Origin: a virus
IMG/VR virus record: IMGVR_UViG_3300029309_000386
Span: 1-22,004 of that record
Length of the DNA stretch: 22,004 nt
Direction: 5' to 3' (one strand)
Shown: one piece after another, positions 1 to 7,890 of the stretch
How the letters are laid out: every line of letters begins with the position of its first letter
How positions within the stretch are numbered: the first letter of the stretch is position 1
Notes under the pieces: generated by a model
Database searches by the model: none
What the model was told of the DNA's origin: nothing
Seen by the model: the letters and a program-made list of their open reading frames with translations, nothing else
Program-made: the position numbers and the translations under genes

Positions 1-2
1 GA

Positions 3-1187
3 TTATATAGAACTCCTAGAGCGGCAGCAGCAGCGATACAAGCAGGTGCTAAAGCAGAAGCAAAATTGGCTAGAATGCCTAGAACTGGTTCGTTACCAGC
101 AGATGAAAGAGAACAAAACAGGATAAATAGAGCAACAGCGCAAACCGCAATAGACACTGCTAAACCTAGAAGTCTCCAAGAAAAAATTGGCGTTAAAACT
201 TTTAATAGATTACAAGACAAGGGCTATGATTCTGATTTTGTTGATAGAGCGTCTGCTAGAGCGGGTAAAGTTGGAGTTAGGGGCGCAAAAATAGGACAAG
301 GGCTTGGCAACTTAGCAGGAATTGGAATGGGGATTCTTTCAGGAGCCAGTGCTCTTTCTGACGCTAGTGCTGCTGGTCAAGACTTTGGTGGCGCTATTGC
401 GGGTGCAGGGCTAAGAGGTCTTACCACTACAAGCACTGTAACAGATGCTGTTAATCCTACGTTAACTCGCACAGGTGCTAGATTAGGAGGCAGAATTGGT
501 GTGCGAAATCAGTTAAGAGATGATATGAGGGATGCTCAATTTGCAGCAAAGCAACCAGTAGCGGTTGCTCAGCCTACTACTCCGACTGCTTCTCCAGTTG
601 CTGCTCCTACAAAACCAGTTTTTCCAAGTGATTCCATGTATATCAATCACGGAACACCTAATGCTCGTTTAAGACACCCCTCTCGCACTCCCGAACAACT
701 TCAAGCGGCAAAGGAACATATTGAAACATCAGTAAAATTCGGGGGTCCGGGCGGTCCTACTCAAAGACAAAAGGATGACCTACTTCACATAGACAGACAA
801 TTGAACCCAACCACAGCCGGTCAGCCATTCAATCCTCAAGTGCAGTCGGGCGCTATGGCTGAGATGTTCGGGCAACGTGCGTCATATACACCCGGCTCAA
901 GTCAGTTTAATGTGCCATCAGTAGCATCGCCAGTAACAGCAGAACCAACAAAAAAACCAGTAGCAGTTCAACAAACACTACCAATGGGTCCGACTGATGC
1001 TAAAAATGCCCTATTGGAAACTGAAGAACCTGAAGCGGGAGCAAAAACTGCTTTAGCGGGAGCAACTGGTGCTGCTGACTCCGCCGCTCAAGAGTTTATC
1101 AACCCTAAGCAACAATCTCCTATTCAAGAAGAAGAACTAGAAAACAAAAAGACTGAGCCGGGTCAAACAGGGGTGAGTGGAGCATGA
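3..1187 (+). CDS. Gly/Ala/Pro-rich hypothetical protein, 5' end missing
   Basis: The reading frame is open to the left edge of the window, so the TTG at 66 or the ATG at 75 need not be the start; I treat this as the 3' part of a longer gene. I recognise no family. The N-terminal part is Ala/Arg-rich. Then comes a glycine-rich, weakly hydrophobic segment (about nt 270-420) with small-residue spacing such as GIGMGILSG and GGAIAGAG, compatible with a membrane-active or packed helical hairpin. The second half is Pro/Thr/Gln-rich and probably disordered, ending acidic. The stop overlaps the terminase start (ATGA at 1184-1187), so the two are co-translated. It does not look like a typical small terminase, as no helix-turn-helix is evident. 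A late virion or internal protein at the end of the tail module is possible but unproven. Confidence 0.7.
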   Translation, partial: LYRTPRAAAAAIQAGAKAEAKLARMPRTGSLPADEREQNRINRATAQTAIDTAKPRSLQEKIGVKTFNRLQDKGYDSDFVDRASARAGKVGVRGAKIGQGLGNLAGIGMGILSGASALSDASAAGQDFGGAIAGAGLRGLTTTSTVTDAVNPTLTRTGARLGGRIGVRNQLRDDMRDAQFAAKQPVAVAQPTTPTASPVAAPTKPVFPSDSMYINHGTPNARLRHPSRTPEQLQAAKEHIETSVKFGGPGGPTQRQKDDLLHIDRQLNPTTAGQPFNPQVQSGAMAEMFGQRASYTPGSSQFNVPSVASPVTAEPTKKPVAVQQTLPMGPTDAKNALLETEEPEAGAKTALAGATGAADSAAQEFINPKQQSPIQEEELENKKTEPGQTGVSGA

Positions 1188-2665
1188 CGAAGTCTGAGCA
1201 GATGCAGAAACTAGTTATCGAGATGGATAACAAGATGTCTGAGCGGTCCTTCCAGTATTTCTTTGAGACAGTGCTTGGGTTTGATTATGCAGCACATCAC
1301 AAATGTTGGGATAAAGGTCTTGGAGAAAACAGATACTACTGTGTCAAAGCAAGTCGTGACCACGGCAAGTCTGTATTCTTTATGTCGTATGCTCTTTGGT
1401 TAGCAGCCTACAACCCCGGCACTCACATCATGATATTCTCTCACTCATTAGAACAGACACTTGAGCACATGCGCTTTATTCGTAACAACATAGAAGGCGC
1501 TGCTTGTCTGAGAGAGTTGAAGCCTTCAGGTAAACCGTGGAGAAAGACATACTTTGAGTTCACCAACGGAAGTCGTATTATGGCTAAGTCGGTTGGTGGA
1601 GGAACACGTGGGTTCCACCCTGATGTTGTATTGTGTGACGATATTCTATGGGGGACCACTGGTAGTGAACTACAACGTGCTGCTGATTGGTTCTACGGTG
1701 TATTGCTTCCTGTATTGCACCACACAGGTCGTCTAATGATGGTAGGCACACCGTTCAGTTACAATGACTTATACGCACAGTTAGAAAAAACTGAGACATT
1801 TACTGTCGAGACATACCCTGCTATTAATAGAGAGGGTGTTGCTTTATGGCCTGAGAGATGGAACCTAGATGCTCTTGACCAAAGAAGAATGTCAATGCCA
1901 GCGATTCAGTTTACACGTGAGTATCTGTGTGAACCTATACACGATGTAGCGAGTATGTTCCCAATGGCGCTGCTTGAAAAAGCACGTGACCATAATCTGA
2001 AGATACTGGATGTAGCGGATTCTGAATATGACGAGAATGGTGACAGAGTCGGTGTGCTCGGCCATCACTTTATTGGATGGGACACTGCGATTGCATCTGA
2101 TAAGAATGCCGACTATACTGCTATGACTGTTCTAAGGACACTGCCTGATGAGGATGTAAAACAAATCGTAGGTATAGTGCATGAGCAGGGTATGGGTTCA
2201 GCAGCGCAGAAGCGTCAGATTATTTTACTCAACAATAAGTTCCAACCTGACCTAATTGAATTAGAAGGTAACAACTTCCAGCGAATGTTTGCTATGGAAC
2301 TTCAAGACATTCGCCAAGACATTCCTATTCGCACATTCATGACAACACGAACACGTAAAGAGAGTTTATTCATGTCTTTGCTCATGGCATTTGAGCAAGG
2401 TCAAATAAAAACTCCGTATGGCGATGACCGTTCTAAAAGATTTACACATAAACTAGAGGAAGAATTGACTCGTTTTGGTATGCAGAAGAATGGTCGTCTT
2501 GAAAGTGTAGGTGTGCATGATGACTTAGCGATGTCCTTAGCCCTAGCAAATTGGGCTACAAAAGAGTTTAGAGGAAGCGTGGTAATGTTAGATGATTACA
2601 TGCCCGGTTTTGATGAATGGATTACTGGTAAACCTAGAAAGAAAGACGGATGGATGGTGCCATGA
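1184..2665 (+). CDS. terL: Terminase large subunit (DNA-packaging ATPase/nuclease)
   Basis: This is the packaging motor that hydrolyses ATP to drive genome DNA through the portal and cuts concatemers. The 493-residue length is normal for the family. Visible motifs: a Walker A-like loop KASRDHGKS (55-63) in the variant form common in TerL, a Walker B DVVLCDD (147-153) followed by acidic residues, and the coupling motif MMVGTPF (185-191). The C-terminal RNase H-like nuclease shows FIGWDTA with Asp300, an acidic LIELEGNNF strand (357-365), and VGVHDDLAMSLALA with Asp446/Asp447, matching the metal-binding acidic residues of phage terminase nucleases. It starts with ATG overlapping the previous stop. 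Both ATPase and nuclease motifs appear intact. No obvious small terminase lies next to it. Confidence 0.96.
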   Translation: MTKSEQMQKLVIEMDNKMSERSFQYFFETVLGFDYAAHHKCWDKGLGENRYYCVKASRDHGKSVFFMSYALWLAAYNPGTHIMIFSHSLEQTLEHMRFIRNNIEGAACLRELKPSGKPWRKTYFEFTNGSRIMAKSVGGGTRGFHPDVVLCDDILWGTTGSELQRAADWFYGVLLPVLHHTGRLMMVGTPFSYNDLYAQLEKTETFTVETYPAINREGVALWPERWNLDALDQRRMSMPAIQFTREYLCEPIHDVASMFPMALLEKARDHNLKILDVADSEYDENGDRVGVLGHHFIGWDTAIASDKNADYTAMTVLRTLPDEDVKQIVGIVHEQGMGSAAQKRQIILLNNKFQPDLIELEGNNFQRMFAMELQDIRQDIPIRTFMTTRTRKESLFMSLLMAFEQGQIKTPYGDDRSKRFTHKLEEELTRFGMQKNGRLESVGVHDDLAMSLALANWATKEFRGSVVMLDDYMPGFDEWITGKPRKKDGWMVP

Positions 2666-3564
2666 AAGAAGAAAAAGTTGGAAAAAAGCCTAAGGGAATG
2701 GTGTTGGTTATTTCAGTTGCCAAACCTACTATGAAAAAGCCTGAGCGTGAAGCCGACCCTGATACTAAGAAGAAGATGGATAGACTGAGCAGTGAATTAA
2801 CGAGATTTACTGGAAAACCTCTACCGGGAGACATCGCTGCTAAGTTAGCAGGGAATCAGGTTAAGAATCAAGTTCGTTATCAGCAAGGTCGTTTAGATGA
2901 CCCTAATTATGAACCTGAAGACACTGGTCCTGACCTTGACCTTGATTTGATGGATGAGTTACCTGAAGATGCTGCTGTAAAACCAAGACCACTTCGACAA
3001 ATACCAGCCGTTGATAGGAATATGAGTGTAGCAGATGCAAATGCCTTTAACTCAAGATTGGCAAATACTAATCGAGCCAAGTTACAACATAATATACACA
3101 TGTTAGAAGTAGCGGCTAGGAAGCGAGCAGAAGAAGAAGCAGATAGAAATTACAGAGAACCTTACAGAGATGAACAAGGTGTCTTTGTTAATCCAAACAG
3201 AATGGCATTGAAGGCTATTTTGAAAGGAGAGCCAGTTAACTTCTGCACTTGCTGCTCACCTGCTGAAATTGCTTGGGCTATCACTAAAGCAAAGAAGAAG
3301 TCTAAACCATTCCACGGATATAATCCAAAGCGTCATCACAAGAAGGGTGGGTTAAACGCTGCTGGTCGAGCCAAGTTCAAGCGTGAGACTGGAGCGAATC
3401 TAAAACCACCTGTCACTACAAAGCCGAGTAAATTAAAACCCGGCTCAAAAAGGGCTAAGCGTCGTAAGTCCTTCTGCGCTCGCATGAGTGGCAGTAAAGG
3501 TCCGACCAGTAAAGATGGTAAACTAACACCGAAAGGCGCTGCACTAAAGAGGTGGAATTGTTAA
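2662..3564 (+). CDS. Basic protein with conserved Cys-containing C-terminal domain
   Basis: I chose ATG 2662, which overlaps the terminase stop as ATGA like other junctions here; an in-frame ATG at 2650 would add four residues. The N-terminal two thirds is charged and helical-looking with no recognisable fold. The C-terminal part is strongly basic and Cys-containing: a FCTCCSPAE patch, a segment with HHKKGGLNAAGRAKFKRETG, then KRRKSFCARMSG and a terminal ALKRWNC. That signature (GLN..GR.K..RETG, then RRKSFCARM, then ALK.WNC) is one I associate with an uncharacterised domain recurring in marine phage and giant-virus proteins; I cannot give a verified family name. A role in binding nucleic acid or stabilising packaged DNA is inferred from its charge and location only. 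Confidence 0.8.
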   Translation: MKEEKVGKKPKGMVLVISVAKPTMKKPEREADPDTKKKMDRLSSELTRFTGKPLPGDIAAKLAGNQVKNQVRYQQGRLDDPNYEPEDTGPDLDLDLMDELPEDAAVKPRPLRQIPAVDRNMSVADANAFNSRLANTNRAKLQHNIHMLEVAARKRAEEEADRNYREPYRDEQGVFVNPNRMALKAILKGEPVNFCTCCSPAEIAWAITKAKKKSKPFHGYNPKRHHKKGGLNAAGRAKFKRETGANLKPPVTTKPSKLKPGSKRAKRRKSFCARMSGSKGPTSKDGKLTPKGAALKRWNC

Positions 3565-3737
3565 TGAGTAACCCATTTGATATATGTTTTGATGATTTAA
3601 GAAAGAAGTTGTGTCCGGCTGGTAAAGCAGCAGCAAAGCGTAAGTTCAAAGTTTATCCTTCAGCCTACGCAAACGGTTGGGCAGTGCAATACTGTCGTGG
3701 TAAATTCCGTAAGAAAAAGGGAGGAAAAAAGAAATGA
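3564..3737 (+). CDS. Small basic protein with YPSAYANGWA motif
   Basis: A 57-residue protein starting at ATG 3564, overlapping the previous stop as TAATG and preceded by GAGGTGG at 3550-3556; the upstream GTG 3552 would overlap that site, so I reject it. The sequence has LCPAGKAAAKRKFKVYPSAY, then ANGWAVQYC, then a Lys-rich tail. The VYPSAYANGWAVQ.C pattern recurs in small basic proteins of marine phages and large DNA viruses, but its function is unknown to me. Two conserved cysteines could bind metal. It sits in a cluster of four similar basic proteins between terminase and portal. Confidence 0.78.
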   Translation: MSNPFDICFDDLRKKLCPAGKAAAKRKFKVYPSAYANGWAVQYCRGKFRKKKGGKKK

Positions 3738-3910
3738 AACTAAAACGTAAATCATGTTGTTGTGGTGGCACTGAAAAGACCCCATGTGTATGTATGCTCA
3801 AAGGGGTTATGCAGTGTTCAGCGAAAGCCCCTAAATGTCCTTGCTATGCTTTACTCGATAAGCAAAAGAAGAAGGCAAGTAAGATTTCAAAGATGGTAGC
3901 AGTAAGGTGA
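3734..3910 (+). CDS. Cys-rich 58-residue protein
   Basis: ATG 3734 overlaps the preceding TGA (ATGA), and the ORF runs 58 codons to TGA 3908-3910. It has eight cysteines: a CCC run at residues 8-10, C18 and C20, C28, and C35 and C37, followed by a lysine-rich tail. The paired cysteines suggest a compact metal-binding knuckle, though the spacing is not a standard zinc ribbon. Translational coupling on both sides (overlap upstream; a 4-nt gap downstream with the next gene's ribosome-binding site inside its last codons) supports a real gene despite the small size. Function unknown. Confidence 0.68.
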   Translation: MKLKRKSCCCGGTEKTPCVCMLKGVMQCSAKAPKCPCYALLDKQKKKASKISKMVAVR

Positions 3911-3914
3911 TTGT

Positions 3915-4532
3915 ATGAGTGAAAGATGCACCTGCCACGATGTTCTCATTGTGAAAAATTTAAACCGTTGGTTTAAAGAAAAGTGGGTGGATGTTAGTCG
4001 TAAAGATAAGGATGGTAAACATCCTCCTTGCGGAAGAAGTAAAGCAAAAAAGGGTAGCAAGGGTTATCCTAAATGTAGACCGAGTGTAAAAGTCAGCGAT
4101 AAAACTCCAAAGACTAGTGGTTCAATGACTGAGGGACAAAAGCGTGCGGCCACTAAAAGAAAGCGTTCAAAGAAACAAGGCGTTGGTGGTAAGCCTACAA
4201 TCGTTAAGAGTGTGCTAATAAAAGCACCACGTATACCTCGTAAGAAAGGACAACCTGCTGGCTCAAAGAAGCATTCTGATTTGTATACTGACGAAAATCC
4301 AAAAGGCACCATACATGGTTTAGGATTCAAGAATCCAGCAAAGGCTCGTCAGTCAGTATCTAAAATCAAAAACAGTAGTCGTAGCCATGCTCACAAAACA
4401 CAAGCAGCAATTGCTATGGAGCAAAGGGCTGATGAAATGGGCAAGAAGCAAGAGGCTGCAATTTACCGTAACTTCATTGAGCAGCAGAAAAAGAAAACTA
4501 AGCAAATGAAAAAGATGGTGCTAGTTAAATAG
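3915..4532 (+). CDS. Two-module, highly basic protein
   Basis: A 205-residue, Lys/Arg-rich protein. ATG 3915 follows an AAGGTGA site at 3904-3910. The first module (about 15-90) carries WFKEKWVDVSRKDKDGKHPP, then CGRSKAKKG, then GYPKCRPSVK, with a basic AATKRKR stretch. The second module (about 125-200) carries KGTIHGLGFKNPAKARQSV followed by HAHKTQAAIAMEQRADEMG and a coiled-coil-prone Lys-rich tail. Both patterns resemble uncharacterised domains I associate with marine phages and giant viruses (I believe annotated as DUF5872- and DUF6321-like; this is from memory and not checked). The invariant-looking CGRS and YPKCRP could bind metal or nucleic acid. It is probably part of the same basic-protein cluster. 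Confidence 0.82.
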   Translation: MSERCTCHDVLIVKNLNRWFKEKWVDVSRKDKDGKHPPCGRSKAKKGSKGYPKCRPSVKVSDKTPKTSGSMTEGQKRAATKRKRSKKQGVGGKPTIVKSVLIKAPRIPRKKGQPAGSKKHSDLYTDENPKGTIHGLGFKNPAKARQSVSKIKNSSRSHAHKTQAAIAMEQRADEMGKKQEAAIYRNFIEQQKKKTKQMKKMVLVK

Positions 4533-4554
4533 AGGTAACTTGTGAGGTAGAATT

Positions 4555-5781
4555 ATGTGGGCTTCAGCATTAATAGATGACGATTTCGTGGTGAAGTCTG
4601 TCCCTAAGTCTGAAGAAGTTGTTGAGGCAATTCGTAAAACTTACAGGTTCGCTCCTAATGGAGATGGTTGGTTTAAATCTAAAATGAACTGCACTGCTGA
4701 CGATTTAGTCAAGAGATTACGTAAAGCACGTAGATATAACAAAGACAACAGCAGTGATATAGATGCTATGATAAATGACATCCGTGCGATAAAATCAATA
4801 GAAACTGAAATGACAATCAAGAACTTATCTTGGTCTACCGATTTAGAGCATTGTATCAAAGGCATAGGTCTTTCAGATAGAAGTTTAAAACATCTACGAC
4901 AGTTTGGTGAGTCACGTGCAGTCTCTTTACAAAAAGCGTGCTTACTTTGGGATAAAGCAGAAGTTACTCTGAAAATGTTAGATGCACATGAAGATGTGTG
5001 GGGTCAAGAGGAGCAGCAAGCGTGGGCTTCAGCCATGCGTGATAGAAGTGATGCTCGTAAAATGTGGCGAACTGCTTTATTTCAATCTGATAAACTATCA
5101 AAGTCACAGCAAAGTCATTTAGAATATGTAAGTAAGCAATTATTAGTTAAGGGACCTATGCACATAAAAGACCTTCAAACAAACATGAATGAAGAAAATA
5201 TGCTAAGTAAATCATTTACAACTAGTAAGTTTACTTCATTACTTAACATGTATGGCGAAGAATATGACATCATGAAAGGAAGCAAAAAAGGCACTTACGT
5301 TAGACTATCCAATGAAGGTTTAGTTATCAAAGATATATGGTCCTATGGTGCGGGTTTTTTAGATGCTGATGGCTACATCACCATTACAGAGAGAGGAGAG
5401 CCTCGTGCTGGTATGATTGCTACTGGTGAACGTGGTCGTGTGCATTGTGAGGACCTCTACAAAACTATGGAGTGCGGTGTCTTACAACTCGATAACAAAG
5501 TTCACAAAAACTCAACTCGTAGTCAACACAGATTACAATTTTATTCTAAGGCCGACCTTCGCAAATTTTTAAACGGGGTGATGCCTCATTTAAAAATGAA
5601 GGGAGTGCAAGCCAAAGCGGTTTTAGCATTTATTGATGAGAAAGACCCTATAAGAAAAGAAGAATTAAAGAGATTAGTGCGCTACAAGAACTGGGAGGAT
5701 GATTCAAAAAAATCTTCTCAACTTCTCTCCACATGGGGAGTAGATGCTGATACGATAGGTAAATATGCGGAGGGATTATGA
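4555..5781 (+). CDS. Winged-helix-like / LAGLIDADG-type protein
   Basis: A 408-residue protein starting at ATG 4555 after GAGGT at 4544-4548. The C-terminal third holds one LAGLIDADG-like motif, GAGFLDADG (265-273) followed by YITIT, then beta strands and helices through about residue 385, as in single-motif LAGLIDADG endonucleases that act as dimers. The segment at 183-252 looks like a winged helix (helix-rich, ending in a GTYVRLS strand). The N-terminal 180 residues are helical and unrecognised. It is a separate cistron coupled to the portal start (ATGA overlap at 5778-5781), not an intein or an intron ORF interrupting a gene. It may be a free-standing homing endonuclease, or a domesticated DNA-binding protein; its position between terminase and portal would also fit a packaging cofactor. 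The second view is speculative. Confidence 0.78.
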   Translation: MWASALIDDDFVVKSVPKSEEVVEAIRKTYRFAPNGDGWFKSKMNCTADDLVKRLRKARRYNKDNSSDIDAMINDIRAIKSIETEMTIKNLSWSTDLEHCIKGIGLSDRSLKHLRQFGESRAVSLQKACLLWDKAEVTLKMLDAHEDVWGQEEQQAWASAMRDRSDARKMWRTALFQSDKLSKSQQSHLEYVSKQLLVKGPMHIKDLQTNMNEENMLSKSFTTSKFTSLLNMYGEEYDIMKGSKKGTYVRLSNEGLVIKDIWSYGAGFLDADGYITITERGEPRAGMIATGERGRVHCEDLYKTMECGVLQLDNKVHKNSTRSQHRLQFYSKADLRKFLNGVMPHLKMKGVQAKAVLAFIDEKDPIRKEELKRLVRYKNWEDDSKKSSQLLSTWGVDADTIGKYAEGL

Positions 5782-7487
5782 TGGCAGACGATAAGGGACC
5801 AGTGAGTAGATTTTTGTCTGCTTTGGCTAGTCCATTTAGAAGAAGAACTACACCTCAACCTCAAATGCCACTGTATACCACAGGTATACAGGAACCTGTA
5901 TTAGCGCAAGGAATAACTATTCCTGCTCTATATGCAGTCAGCCAAGAGAATCTTATTCTCCGCACTGTGCAATCTAAATTAAGACAAGAAATCTTTAGAC
6001 GGGGCTATCACTGGGAAAAGAAATTTAGGAAAAAATGTGTTGAATGCGAAGAAGAATATCAACATGAGGTAGATGTCTGTAAGTCTTGTGGGGGTGAAGT
6101 TCGTGACCCTGACCCTGAACAGGTAATTTACCCTAAGTGGCTTTTGAATCAAACTAATGCCATGGAGCAAACTTTCATGGAAGTATTAGGTGAGATTGAG
6201 AATGATTTAAACATTGTAGACGATGCTTTCTTACTTTTAATTAAAGAATACTATGTTGACCCTGACACAGGTGAAGTTGCATTCTTCCGTGTAAAGGACA
6301 TAGTTCGTGGTGACCCTATCTTTATGCGTATTATCGCTGATAAACGTGGTATTCGTGGTGGGCGATACAAGATTTGTCGCATTCATCGTGACCAAGTTTC
6401 ATACCCCGGACAAGAACCTAAATGTGATGTATGTGGCTCTCGCTTAGTGGATGCTCACTATGTTAATATGGCAGGAAGTGGTAAAAATCAGTATTTTACA
6501 AAGGGTGAAGTTATTCACATTAGTAAGTATAATCCTTCTAAGTTGTATGGGCGTGCGCCTGTTAATACGATGTGGAGACAAGCGATGAGTCTTACTGCTA
6601 TGGATAATTACATCTATACGGCTTATCAAAAAAGACGCACTCCTAAAGGTATTATTTCAGTAACAACTGACAATCTTGAGTCTATGAAATCGTTTTGGAA
6701 ATCAGTTGATGAAAAGATGGAACGTGACCCTCATTATGTGCCGAAGGTTGGTATTGAGTCGTCTTCAGGCCGTGGTGGAGTTAACTGGGTTAAGTTCATG
6801 GACACTCTTGAGGAGATGCAATACATAGCAGTGCGTGATGAAATAAGAAATCGCATCGCTGCTTTCTATGGTGTATCTTCTATCTTCATGATTGATAATG
6901 GTAAATCGGGTGGCTTGAATAATGAAGGTCTACAAATTCTTGTTACTAATCGTGCTGTTGAGTTCGGTCAGAAGGTTTACACCGATAATTTATTCCCACG
7001 AATGTTAAAGGAGATGGATGTTTCTGATTGGAAGTTGACTCTATATCCAAATGAAGAAGAAGATGAAATCACACGTCTTCGTCGTGATGAGATGGAAGTT
7101 AATCTTGCTCAACGCATGGCCATGCTTGGTTACAAACCTGAATTACTTGAAGAAGGTGATAGAGATATTCGCTTTGTTTATAGAAAACAAGAGGAGCAGC
7201 AACAACCTCAGCAACCTCAACAACAAGCGATGATGCCTCCGGGTGGAGGAATGCCACCTCAAATGATGCAAGGTGGTAGAATGCCACCTCAAATGATGCC
7301 TCCTTCCCAGCCGGGTGGTGAAGGCATGGGTATACGCACTCCACGTTCACCAGCAAGGCCACAGGCACGTTCTTCACCCGGAGCAGGTTCACCCGTAACT
7401 AGTATTCAACAAAGAGGACCAGCACCGACCATTTCGCAGCAAAATAGTAATGCTATGCTAAATTCAAGAATGCCGAGAGGTCAGTAA
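5778..7487 (+). CDS. Portal protein with two zinc-knuckle-like motifs
   Basis: This forms the dodecameric portal ring at one capsid vertex through which DNA enters and leaves. The identification rests on location directly after terminase and on the HK97/SPP1-like core: a stretch with PKGIISVTTDNLESMKSFW, then the wing/stem region with VRDEIRNRIAAFYGVSSIFM and a helix carrying the basic-acidic pattern after NEEEDEITRLRRDEM. Unusually, the N-terminal half contains C87-x2-C90...C101-x2-C104 and C200-x2-H203...C216-x2-C219, each a possible zinc site. The tail from about residue 472 is Gln/Pro/Met-rich, repetitive and probably disordered. GGAGG at 5769-5773 serves ATG 5778 or ATG 5781; the choice alters one residue. 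It is longer than many portals because of the zinc segments and tail. Confidence 0.88.
   Translation: MMADDKGPVSRFLSALASPFRRRTTPQPQMPLYTTGIQEPVLAQGITIPALYAVSQENLILRTVQSKLRQEIFRRGYHWEKKFRKKCVECEEEYQHEVDVCKSCGGEVRDPDPEQVIYPKWLLNQTNAMEQTFMEVLGEIENDLNIVDDAFLLLIKEYYVDPDTGEVAFFRVKDIVRGDPIFMRIIADKRGIRGGRYKICRIHRDQVSYPGQEPKCDVCGSRLVDAHYVNMAGSGKNQYFTKGEVIHISKYNPSKLYGRAPVNTMWRQAMSLTAMDNYIYTAYQKRRTPKGIISVTTDNLESMKSFWKSVDEKMERDPHYVPKVGIESSSGRGGVNWVKFMDTLEEMQYIAVRDEIRNRIAAFYGVSSIFMIDNGKSGGLNNEGLQILVTNRAVEFGQKVYTDNLFPRMLKEMDVSDWKLTLYPNEEEDEITRLRRDEMEVNLAQRMAMLGYKPELLEEGDRDIRFVYRKQEEQQQPQQPQQQAMMPPGGGMPPQMMQGGRMPPQMMPPSQPGGEGMGIRTPRSPARPQARSSPGAGSPVTSIQQRGPAPTISQQNSNAMLNSRMPRGQ
7251..7298 (+). repeat. 30-nt period direct repeat in the portal tail
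   Basis: An identical 18-nt word (atgccacctcaaatgatg) occurs at 7251-7268 and again at 7281-7298. It encodes the repeated peptide MPPQMM in the disordered C-terminal tail of the portal. The 30-nt period keeps the reading frame, so this is a coding repeat, probably grown by slippage or unequal recombination. Confidence 0.85.
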
Positions 7488-7531
7488 CATTATTTAATGC
7501 TGCATTGATACGAATAACAAGAGGGGAGAAG

Positions 7532-7882
7532 ATGGACTTACAGAAAATGGACCCAATGGCCCGTAAACTAGCAGTGCATAGTAAACAATTTGCTAAGGCT
7601 TTAGAAGATGGAAATGCCACTGATGCACAAAATCACATTAATGAAATTTTGAAATTTGCTGGTTACTTATCAGAAGATTTACATTCTGCTATTGTGAAGG
7701 CTGAGAGAGAGACTGTGGAATTACAACAATTCAACATCATCTCTAAGATGAACGTCTCAGGACAAAAGTTTGACACAAAGCAACGTTCTGATGTTCTACC
7801 GGGAACTATTTTAGCCGCTAAAACACAAAGAGGAATGCGCCCACATCAAGGCACTTTTGGAAGATTCGTTCCTGACCAGTAG
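7532..7882 (+). CDS. Small helical protein downstream of the portal
   Basis: A 116-residue protein of unknown function. I chose ATG 7532 because GAGGGGAG at 7521-7528 sits just upstream; the TTG at 7505 would put that site inside the gene. The N-terminal 70 residues look all-helical (KLAVHSKQFAKALEDG, then HINEILKFAGYLSEDLHSAI). The C-terminus has an Arg/Gly-rich tail ending GRFVPDQ, possibly flexible. Its position between portal and protease suggests a head or minor structural protein, inferred from context only. Confidence 0.8.
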   Translation: MDLQKMDPMARKLAVHSKQFAKALEDGNATDAQNHINEILKFAGYLSEDLHSAIVKAERETVELQQFNIISKMNVSGQKFDTKQRSDVLPGTILAAKTQRGMRPHQGTFGRFVPDQ

Positions 7883-7890
7883 GTGTTAGC

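Noticed and set aside
2650-2661. ATG 2650 as start of the protein downstream of terminase
   Set aside because: ATG 2662 gives the ATGA coupling seen at other junctions; the earlier start has no better ribosome-binding site.
5341-5781. Intein or group I intron endonuclease in terminase or portal
   Set aside because: The LAGLIDADG-type ORF has its own ribosome-binding site and stop, and both neighbours are intact without splice-junction or self-splicing residues in the sequence.
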